The translations under genes were made by a program, and so were the position numbers. Source: an uncultured Sphingobacteriales bacterium (GTDB taxonomy: Bacteria; Bacteroidota; Bacteroidia; Chitinophagales; Chitinophagaceae). From it: a stretch of 12,842 nucleotides of DNA. The DNA is taken from assembly GCA_946887085.1 (NCBI GenBank), contig CAMPKG010000060.1:1-12842 (forward strand), in the 5' to 3' direction. Position 1 is the first letter of the stretch, and every line of letters begins with the position of its first letter. The notes beneath the pieces were generated by a model. That model was not told where the DNA came from, made no database searches, and saw only the letters and a program-made list of their open reading frames with translations. Below are positions 6,976 through 12,842 of this stretch, in pieces.

Positions 6976-8820
6976 ATGCCAGTTCCTACAAAGATTATTG
7001 ATGATGTTGTGATAAAGTTTGCAGGTGATAGCGGTGACGGTATGCAGTTGACAGGCAGCCAGTTCACCAACAACACTGCACTTATCGGCAACGACCTTTC
7101 TACCTTCCCAGACTTCCCTGCTGAGATACGAGCTCCGCAAGGCACCTTACCTGGTGTGAGCGGGTTCCAGCTGCATTTTTCCAGCAACAGGATATTCACA
7201 CCCGGAGACAGCTGCGACGTGCTTGTTGCCATGAATGCTGCGGCATTAAAAGTTAATCTTAAAAGCCTGAAGCCTGGCGGGACTATCATTGCCAACGTTG
7301 CGGGCTTCGATGCAAAAAATCTCCGCCTCGCAAATTACCCTGACGGTATCAATCCTCTCGAGGATGGTTCGTTAGAGGGATTTGAATTGCACAAGATAGA
7401 CATAGCCAAACTCACCCGCGAAGCCTTAAAAGATATTCAATTAGGTACCAAAGAAAAGGAGCGGGCAAAGAACATGTTCGTGCTGGGTTTTTTGTACTGG
7501 TTGTATAACCGCGAGCTCGAAAACACCATATCCTTCCTGAATGATAAATTCAGCAAAAAGCCGGACATCCTTGAGAGCAATGTCAAAGCGCTGCAGGCAG
7601 GTTACAACTATGGCGATACTGTAGAAGCTTTCACTACCCGGTATAAAGTTGAGAAGGCTAAACTTCCTCCAGGCAAATACAGGAGCATCACTGGTAATAC
7701 TGCACTTTCTTACGGCCTTATTGCCGCAGCGCAGAAGTCGGGACTCGGATTGTTTTTAGGTACTTATCCGATCACTCCTGCATCAGATATCCTGCATGAA
7801 TTGTCTCGTTATAAAAATTTTGGGATCCGCACGTTCCAGGCTGAAGATGAAATAGCAAGCATCACTGCTGCCATTGGCGCTTCCTATGGCGGCACACTTG
7901 GTGTTACCAGTACATCAGGTCCTGGTATGGCGTTGAAGTCTGAAGCTATGGGACTGGCAGTTATGCTGGAGATACCATTGCTTATCGTCAACATTCAGCG
8001 CGGCGGCCCGTCCACAGGTTTGCCTACTAAAACAGAACAAAGTGATCTGTTGCAGGCATACTATGGAAGGAATGGTGAATGTCCAATGCCGATTATTTCC
8101 GCCTCCACACCTACCGATTGTTTCGATGCTGTTTACGAAGCAGTGCGCATAGCAGTGCAACACATGACACCAGTAATTTTTCTTAGTGATGGGTATATAG
8201 CTAACGGGGCCGAGCCATGGATGTTTCCGAAAGCGGCTGATCTTCCGGCCATCGAGGTACGTTTTAAAAAATTCCTTAACGCTGACGAACAAAAGTTTCT
8301 CCCTTATCAGCGCGATGAGAAACTTGCCCGTCCATGGGCAGTACCCGGCACAGCGGGTCTCGAACATCGCATAGGAGGACTGGAAAAAGAAGATGTGACC
8401 GGTAACGTATCGTACGATGCCGAGAACCACCAGCATATGGTGAAGACACGAGAAGCTAAAGTAGAGCGCATTGCAGATCATATTCCGCTACAGACTCTCG
8501 ACAGTGGCCCCGACAAAGGCGATTTGCTGGTGTTAGGCTGGGGTTCGACCTATGGTGCTATTAAAAGCGCTGTAGCAGAGCTGCAATCGCAGGAGAAATC
8601 TGTAGCACACGCTCATCTGCGATACATGCGTCCCTTTCCCCGCAACCTTGGCGATATCCTGAAGAATTATAAAAAGGTTCTTATCCCCGAGATAAATAAC
8701 GGACAGCTGATAAAGATCATCCGGGATAAATATTTGGTGGATGCCGTTGGTTTCAATAAAATAAAGGGAATTCCGTTAACGCGAACTGAATTGGTAAAAG
8801 AAATTGGCGACCTGTTATAG
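6976..8820 (+). CDS. korA: 2-oxoacid:ferredoxin oxidoreductase, fused gamma/alpha subunit
   Basis: Subunit of the thiamine-diphosphate enzyme that oxidatively decarboxylates a 2-oxoacid (most likely 2-oxoglutarate) to its acyl-CoA and reduces ferredoxin. At 614 residues it has the fused layout of KorA: an N-terminal gamma domain (about 8-200) with GDSGDGM (17-23) and FPAEIRAPQG, then the alpha domain with GNTALSYG, YPITP (264-268; T267 is expected to contact the substrate carboxylate), EDEI (290-293), TSGPG (313-317) and GGPSTGLPTKTEQ (343-355), and a C-terminal transketolase-like domain starting near GDLLVLGWGS. All signature motifs are intact. The catalytic beta subunit (KorB), which carries thiamine diphosphate and the Fe-S cluster, is not encoded next to it: the following gene is on the other strand 13 bp away. 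Substrate preference between 2-oxoglutarate and other oxoacids is inferred from family resemblance. Confidence 0.92.
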   Translation: MPVPTKIIDDVVIKFAGDSGDGMQLTGSQFTNNTALIGNDLSTFPDFPAEIRAPQGTLPGVSGFQLHFSSNRIFTPGDSCDVLVAMNAAALKVNLKSLKPGGTIIANVAGFDAKNLRLANYPDGINPLEDGSLEGFELHKIDIAKLTREALKDIQLGTKEKERAKNMFVLGFLYWLYNRELENTISFLNDKFSKKPDILESNVKALQAGYNYGDTVEAFTTRYKVEKAKLPPGKYRSITGNTALSYGLIAAAQKSGLGLFLGTYPITPASDILHELSRYKNFGIRTFQAEDEIASITAAIGASYGGTLGVTSTSGPGMALKSEAMGLAVMLEIPLLIVNIQRGGPSTGLPTKTEQSDLLQAYYGRNGECPMPIISASTPTDCFDAVYEAVRIAVQHMTPVIFLSDGYIANGAEPWMFPKAADLPAIEVRFKKFLNADEQKFLPYQRDEKLARPWAVPGTAGLEHRIGGLEKEDVTGNVSYDAENHQHMVKTREAKVERIADHIPLQTLDSGPDKGDLLVLGWGSTYGAIKSAVAELQSQEKSVAHAHLRYMRPFPRNLGDILKNYKKVLIPEINNGQLIKIIRDKYLVDAVGFNKIKGIPLTRTELVKEIGDLL

Positions 8821-8826
8821 CCGCCA
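8805..8826. terminator. Possible bidirectional intrinsic terminator between korA and the GT2 gene
   Basis: TGGCG (8805-8809) can pair with CGCCA (8822-8826), with an additional T-G wobble pair outside, around a 12-base loop that contains the korA stop codon. A T-rich tract follows on the plus strand (8828-8840), and reading the minus strand leftwards the stem is followed by ATTTCTTTTACC. Position between convergent stop codons fits a shared terminator. The stem is short and the T tracts are interrupted, so the call is tentative. Confidence 0.35.
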
Positions 8827-8833
8827 GTTTCCT

Positions 8834-9787
8834 TTAATTTTCCTCCGTATCGACCGTGGCCTGATCAATAACATATAGTGGTCTGTCCCGAACGTTGTTA
8901 ATAATGCGGCTGATATACTCGCCAATGATCCCCAATGAAAGCAGCTGCACACCGCCTAAAAATGTTATGGAAATTATCAGCGATGCCCAACCGGGCATTG
9001 TCGCACTACCCATAAAATATCCATACAACCCATAAATGGCTATAATGAATGAAATAAGGCAGACAACAAACCCGGTCTGCGTTGCCATTTTCAGCGGTGA
9101 ATCAGAAAAAGCTGTAATACCATTGAATGCCAGGCGCAGCATTTTTTTGAAAGGATAATTTGTTTGGCCAAATTTGCGCTCATCCCGTTCAAACATCACG
9201 TAGGTACTTTTGAATCCAAGCCAGGCTATCTGGCCGCGGATGTATTTATCGTACTCTTTCATTCGCTTTAGATAGTCTAGCACATCTCTGCTGATCAAAC
9301 GGAAATCGCCCACATCAAGCGGTATCTCAAACGACACCAGCCTGGCCATCAGGCGATAGAACATCTTGGCCGTGATAAGTTTGAACCAGGTTTCGCCTTT
9401 TCGCTTACTGCGTTTTGCGTAAACTACTTTATACCCTGCCTGGTATTGCTCGTACATTTCTTTTATCAGCTCAGGGGGATCCTGCAGGTCACCGTCAATA
9501 GTGACGATAGCATCGCCTTTGGCATAGTCCATGCCAGCCGTAATAGCTATCTGGTGGCCGAAGTTCCTGGAGAAACTTATAAAATGCAGTTTGTTGCGGC
9601 CAAAGCAGGCTGCCTTCAATTTGTCAAGACTTTTGTCGCGGCTGCCATCATTCACAAAGATGATCTCATAATCCGAGGTGATGTTTTCAGCCGCTGCTGA
9701 CATGCGTCTTACAAGCTCTTCAATGATCTGTTCTTCATTAAATACCGGTACGACTATCGAGAGCTGTGTTGATTTTTTTTCTGCCAT
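8834..9787 (-). CDS. GT2 glycosyltransferase, polyprenyl-phosphate sugar synthase type (GtrB/ArnC/DPM1-like)
   Basis: A 317-residue family 2 glycosyltransferase expected to move a sugar from a nucleotide donor to polyprenyl phosphate on the cytoplasmic face of the inner membrane. It has the GT-A opening LSIVVPVFNEE (9-19), the VNDGSRD loop (45-51), FSRNFGHQIAITAG (72-85) and TIDGDLQDPPE (96-106), in which D98 and D100 form the DxD-type metal site. GDFRLISR (about 161-168) is the usual acceptor-side motif. Two C-terminal transmembrane helices (about 237-258 and 266-290) anchor it, as in GtrB and ArnC-type enzymes. ATG at 9787 is almost forced because the catalytic fold begins at residue 9. The first 50 bases overlap the end of the upstream GT39 gene in another frame. 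The neighbouring GT39 enzymes are probable users of its product. The sugar is unknown. Confidence 0.92.
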   Translation of the reverse strand: MAEKKSTQLSIVVPVFNEEQIIEELVRRMSAAAENITSDYEIIFVNDGSRDKSLDKLKAACFGRNKLHFISFSRNFGHQIAITAGMDYAKGDAIVTIDGDLQDPPELIKEMYEQYQAGYKVVYAKRSKRKGETWFKLITAKMFYRLMARLVSFEIPLDVGDFRLISRDVLDYLKRMKEYDKYIRGQIAWLGFKSTYVMFERDERKFGQTNYPFKKMLRLAFNGITAFSDSPLKMATQTGFVVCLISFIIAIYGLYGYFMGSATMPGWASLIISITFLGGVQLLSLGIIGEYISRIINNVRDRPLYVIDQATVDTEEN

Positions 9788-11264
9788 CTATTTGAAAGAT
9801 TGTAACATTGTTATCGTATAAGCTGTCCAATACGGTGTAATTATATTTTTTCATGATCGAGTCTTTGGTATCCTCGAAAAAAACAAAAACCTTTTTTGGC
9901 GCCTGTATGCTGTCAGAATGGACGATCTCTACCGGTATTTTCTTTTTGTCGGCGATCACCTGTCCGTACCATTCAATATTGCCAGCATAGTCATCGGTCA
10001 CGATAGCTATCTGCGTTGGCGGTTTTACCTTATCGTGATAAACGTCCTTTAAATAATTCACCATGTGGGTATTAAATGCGATCCATTCACCGGGATCGGG
10101 GTTGAAGCTATTGTATGCCATTCTCTGGTACGGCAGCACTACTATTCCCAGCAAAAAAACGTAGGCCCAATTCCTGCCTGAAAACTCGGCTTCCGGGCCT
10201 TCCCCACGAAGAAGGGAAAAAACAAAATAAACTCCAAGCCCTGCTAACATTGATATTATCGGGTACATCGGCATGTCATACCAATCATTTCTGTTGACTG
10301 ATTTCGTGATTACCAACAGGAAAAACAACCCCAATACGGACAGGTAAACGGCTACATTTTTTATAGCCTTGTCTTTTGCAAACGACCCTAATACGCCTCC
10401 AATGATTGCAAACACGTACCAAAAATTAAAATAACGCCCTTTCATTAAGTCCGTATAAAAACGCGGGTGCGGTTTGTATGTTCCTTCAACACCGTTATAA
10501 GTATCATACCTGCCTCCCCAATCGTTAAGTTTGGAGGCTTCGATATAACCAGGGGTGGCCCTCTCATGCAATAAATAATATCCGATCACCACAACACCAA
10601 ATATGAGCGCACCTAAGTAAAATGCCGGCTGCTTCAATGTTGCCGATACCCGTCGCCTATATAGAGTGCAAAGCGCTAATGCAGGTAAAAATATAATTCC
10701 CGCTGCCGCTTTGGTCATTACCGCAAGAGTTACCAATAACACAGAACCCCACAAATATTTTCGTTTTTCCTCCTCCAGATAAATAATAAAAAACACGCAA
10801 TAGCCAGTAGTGAATAGCGTGAGCATAGCATCGTAATCTCCTGTCCTTGGGCTATGGTGAAACTTGATAAATCCTGCGGAAGTCACAAGGATCACGACGC
10901 TCATCAGTCCAACCAGAATTTTCCCTTTCCGTGCAAAGAACCAATAAATGAGCAAACATGTCAGGGCGCCCGCAATTGCTGATGGTAGTCGCAATGCAAG
11001 TTCGTTTACGCCAAAAATTTTAAAGGATAGTATCTGGAACCATAATACGAACGGTGGTTTTGTATTCCACATATCAGGTGCGCCCCTGTATGTTGCCACC
11101 AGCCATTCATCTGCCTTATACATTTCATAGCTGTTTATCGCCAGCCGCGCCTCGTCCCACAGCATTATCGGGAGCTTATTCAGGCAGGCGAATATGGGTA
11201 TGGCTATGAGCGCCAGGCATAATAAGAAGCCGGTCTTAGGGCTAGCCAGGGGATTTAATGACAT
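9738..11264 (-). CDS. GT39 family membrane glycosyltransferase (ArnT/PMT-like)
   Basis: A 508-residue polytopic membrane enzyme, expected to transfer a sugar from a polyprenyl-phosphate donor to an acceptor on the periplasmic side of the inner membrane. It has the GT39 first-loop motif LWDEAR (35-40; D37 and E38 are the catalytic acidic pair), DMWNTKPP (64-71), ELALRLPSAIAG (88-99) and PRTGDYDAM (139-147). Many hydrophobic helices follow, then a soluble C-terminal tail from about residue 380. It is a clear paralogue of the partial gene upstream, sharing all these motifs. Compared with that paralogue, its C-terminus runs about 7 residues further past the shared VTI(F/Y) strand, and the extra part overlaps the GT2 start. 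ATG at 11264 follows a 113 bp gap holding its own probable promoter. The acceptor (lipid A, glycan or protein) cannot be told. Confidence 0.88.
   Translation of the reverse strand: MSLNPLASPKTGFLLCLALIAIPIFACLNKLPIMLWDEARLAINSYEMYKADEWLVATYRGAPDMWNTKPPFVLWFQILSFKIFGVNELALRLPSAIAGALTCLLIYWFFARKGKILVGLMSVVILVTSAGFIKFHHSPRTGDYDAMLTLFTTGYCVFFIIYLEEEKRKYLWGSVLLVTLAVMTKAAAGIIFLPALALCTLYRRRVSATLKQPAFYLGALIFGVVVIGYYLLHERATPGYIEASKLNDWGGRYDTYNGVEGTYKPHPRFYTDLMKGRYFNFWYVFAIIGGVLGSFAKDKAIKNVAVYLSVLGLFFLLVITKSVNRNDWYDMPMYPIISMLAGLGVYFVFSLLRGEGPEAEFSGRNWAYVFLLGIVVLPYQRMAYNSFNPDPGEWIAFNTHMVNYLKDVYHDKVKPPTQIAIVTDDYAGNIEWYGQVIADKKKIPVEIVHSDSIQAPKKVFVFFEDTKDSIMKKYNYTVLDSLYDNNVTIFQIDGRKKINTALDSRTGI
9773..9780 (-). 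other. A8 homopolymer inside the GT39/GT2 gene overlap
   Basis: On the coding (minus) strand a run of eight A residues lies within both reading frames: it encodes the R-K-K-I stretch near the end of the GT39 protein and E-K-K, residues 3-5, of the GT2 protein. Loss of one A, in DNA or by RNA polymerase slippage, would join the GT39 frame to the GT2 frame and give one continuous fusion protein. It is the longest homopolymer I noticed in the window. Confidence 0.85.
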
Positions 11265-11377
11265 TACCAGGTGTCGTTTGCTTGCAAAAGTAAAATTAAA
11301 TCACAAGTTTGTTTGCCCGGGACCGCTCTTCAGGGCTGTGTCATAGTTCCGCCTGAATTAAAGATCAACTATTGCGC
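11265..11377 (-). other. 113 bp intergenic gap between the two GT39 paralogues
   Basis: The gap carries the probable promoter of the downstream GT39 gene on its left side. Near the upstream stop, ATAGTT (11343-11348) and AACTAT (11367-11372) form an AT-rich inverted repeat with an 18-base loop, without a following T tract, so I do not call it a terminator. No small gene is apparent. Confidence 0.6.
11285..11292 (-). promoter_or_regulatory. Bacteroidota-type -7 element for GT39-GT2 (TACTTTTG)
   Basis: On the minus strand this reads TACTTTTG, an exact TAnnTTTG match, 20 bases upstream of the ATG at 11264. It predicts a leader of around 14 bases and separate transcription of the GT39-GT2 pair, in addition to any read-through from the upstream paralogue. 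No convincing -33 box is present at the usual spacing. Confidence 0.45.
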
Positions 11378-12842
11378 CTACTCAACAGTCGGTTTCGGGT
11401 GTTCTGCCACTTTATAGATCGTTACCCCATGATACTCCTGCACGCGTACCAGATCCTTACGTGTTTTGGCCACCCAATCCCGGGTAGCGTTACTGTACAC
11501 AGCCACTTTATCTCCGGGATATATGTTCCAGTTGCTTTCCCAGGTCGGAAATTGTTTCAGAGCGAATTCTTCCTTCATCGTCTTGTAATACCAGATGAGG
11601 TTTTGCGCATGGTCGTCCCAAAGCAATTTATATCCGCGAACATCGATCTTGCCTTCCCGGCCATGCTTCAGCAAATATCCCATATATGCCTTATCGGTGT
11701 AACTATCATCTTTGGGTTCAACCCCGTTCACAAACGCACTCTTGTAAGGGAAGAAAAAAACAAATATCAATAGCGCCACCGGCAGAAAATTCAGCTTGTT
11801 ACTCTGGCGATCATTGCCATGTACAGTCACACGGCCGAAAACGGCGTAGATGAACTGTGCAACGAGTATCGACAGCCATGGATACGCGGGCATATCATAC
11901 CAGAAAAGTTTCGACCCTGCCCCACTAAGTATGGCCAAAAAAACTATTACCAGGATGGTAGCATACAGCGTTAGCTTCCTTAGTTCTTTATCGCTGGCTC
12001 TTAAGCCTGCGTAAATCCCTAATGGCACCACAAAAAGCCAATAAGTAAACCGTTCCCTGATCATAAAGTCCAGATAATAATACCATGGGCCACTATGATT
12101 CTCAATAACAGTCCCGTAACGTCCGCCGAGCTCATTGATCCAGATAGCTTGCAAATACCCTGGGTTAAATTGTTCTCGAATGAGATAGTAGCTTATGGCA
12201 ACAAGTAGACCTGATAATGCAGCGGTATAAAAATGCGTAGATCGAAAGATCCAATAATTACCCTTATCTACTAAAACAAAAATTACCAGCGCTGGTGTGA
12301 AAAGTAGTGCCGCAACACCTTTTGTCCATACAGCCAATGCCATTGCAAGCATCGACAAATAGATATATTTATTGTCTCGCTTCCTGAGGAAAAGGAAAAA
12401 CAATCCGCAATGAATAGTGGTCAGCAAAGAAAGCAATGCGTCGTAATCACCGGTACGAACACTATGCGACCCGGTGAAACCCTGGCTTGTGATCAATACC
12501 AGGCAAGCTAATATCCCCACCCACGGATGCCCAAGTTTCCTCCCCGCGATCCAATAAATAAAGAAGCACGTAAATATACCCGCCAGCGCAGAGGGAAGCC
12601 TGACTGCAAGCTCATTGATCCCAAATAATTTCATTGATAGTGCTTGCATCCATATCATTAATGGCGGTTTTGTGCTCCACATATCGGGTTCAAAATCAAA
12701 AGTTGGGATCAACGGATTAGTGCGTCCACTCAGTAATTCGAATGCGCTGATTGCCAGCCTTGACTCATCCCATTCAAATAATGGCAAGGAATCGAGATGT
12801 CCAAATACAGGAATAATAAGTGCAATAATAATAATGATCAGC
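11378..12842 (-). CDS. GT39 family membrane glycosyltransferase, 5' end outside window
   Basis: A second ArnT/PMT-like enzyme, paralogous to the next gene downstream. The TTG at 12787 is not the start: the frame stays open to the window edge, and its translation there (ALIIPVFGHLDSLP) matches the first membrane helix of the paralogue (ALIAIPIFACLNKLP). The visible part has FEWDESR with the catalytic D-E pair, DMWSTKPP, NELAVRLPSALAG and VRTGDYDAL, all in the same order as the paralogue, then multiple membrane helices and a soluble C-terminal tail of about 110 residues ending in TAG at 11380-11378. About 488 codons are present, so only a short N-terminal piece is likely missing. Differences from the paralogue concentrate in the loop after the D-E motif and in the C-terminal tail, which suggests the two act on different donors or acceptors. 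Confidence 0.88.
   Translation of the reverse strand, partial: LIIIIIALIIPVFGHLDSLPLFEWDESRLAISAFELLSGRTNPLIPTFDFEPDMWSTKPPLMIWMQALSMKLFGINELAVRLPSALAGIFTCFFIYWIAGRKLGHPWVGILACLVLITSQGFTGSHSVRTGDYDALLSLLTTIHCGLFFLFLRKRDNKYIYLSMLAMALAVWTKGVAALLFTPALVIFVLVDKGNYWIFRSTHFYTAALSGLLVAISYYLIREQFNPGYLQAIWINELGGRYGTVIENHSGPWYYYLDFMIRERFTYWLFVVPLGIYAGLRASDKELRKLTLYATILVIVFLAILSGAGSKLFWYDMPAYPWLSILVAQFIYAVFGRVTVHGNDRQSNKLNFLPVALLIFVFFFPYKSAFVNGVEPKDDSYTDKAYMGYLLKHGREGKIDVRGYKLLWDDHAQNLIWYYKTMKEEFALKQFPTWESNWNIYPGDKVAVYSNATRDWVAKTRKDLVRVQEYHGVTIYKVAEHPKPTVE

Noticed and set aside
7915..8481. 188-residue open frame antisense to korA
   Set aside because: It lies wholly inside korA, has no recognisable domain, and reads as a by-product of korA codon composition.
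11315..11335. GCCC/GGGC inverted repeat in the gap between the GT39 genes
   Set aside because: Only a 4 bp stem and no T tract on either strand; not a credible terminator.
12785..12787. TTG as start of the right-most GT39 gene
   Set aside because: The frame continues to the window edge with a membrane helix matching the paralogue, so the gene is simply cut off.

Overview
The window is a compact, entirely protein-coding stretch of a chromosome that looks like a member of the Bacteroidota, most likely a Chitinophagaceae-type organism. This rests on three things: gene content and protein style (a KorA with a fused gamma/alpha layout, Bacteroidota-type GT39 and acyltransferase proteins), weak or absent Shine-Dalgarno sequences, and three exact matches to the Bacteroidota -7 promoter element TAnnTTTG. 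The exact taxon is an inference. I see no RNA genes, mobile elements, CRISPR arrays or phage genes.

Layout, left to right. (1) 1-1609, plus strand: the C-terminal 535 residues of DNA polymerase I (polA); the 5' part is outside the window. (2) 6808-1612, minus strand: a tightly packed run of four genes, in transcription order a secreted von Willebrand factor A protein with a Pro/Lys-rich linker, a small GNAT acetyltransferase, a larger acyltransferase-fold protein that starts at TTG inside the previous stop codon, and a membrane GT-C glycosyltransferase. It converges on polA with only 2 bp between the stop codons. (3) 6976-8820, plus strand: korA, 2-oxoacid:ferredoxin oxidoreductase gamma/alpha subunit, divergent from the vWA operon across a short promoter region and with no beta subunit beside it. 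(4) 12842-8834, minus strand: two paralogous GT39 (ArnT/PMT-like) membrane glycosyltransferases, the upstream one cut by the window end, followed by a GT2 polyprenyl-phosphate sugar synthase-like enzyme. The first complete GT39 gene and the GT2 gene overlap by 50 bp, and the overlap contains an A8 homopolymer.

How the parts may work together. The GT2 enzyme is of the type that charges a polyprenyl phosphate with a sugar, and GT39 enzymes use such lipid-linked sugars as donors on the outer face of the inner membrane, so region 4 reads as a donor-synthesis plus transfer module for an envelope glycan, lipid or glycoprotein. Region 2 combines an exported vWA protein, two acyl-CoA-type acyltransferases and a third GT-C enzyme; an envelope-modification role is a reasonable guess but unproven. 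polA and korA are housekeeping or central-metabolism genes between these modules. The most noteworthy points are the A8 tract in the GT39/GT2 overlap, which could produce a fusion protein through slippage, the korA gene without an adjacent korB, and the vWA-acyltransferase-GT-C operon.
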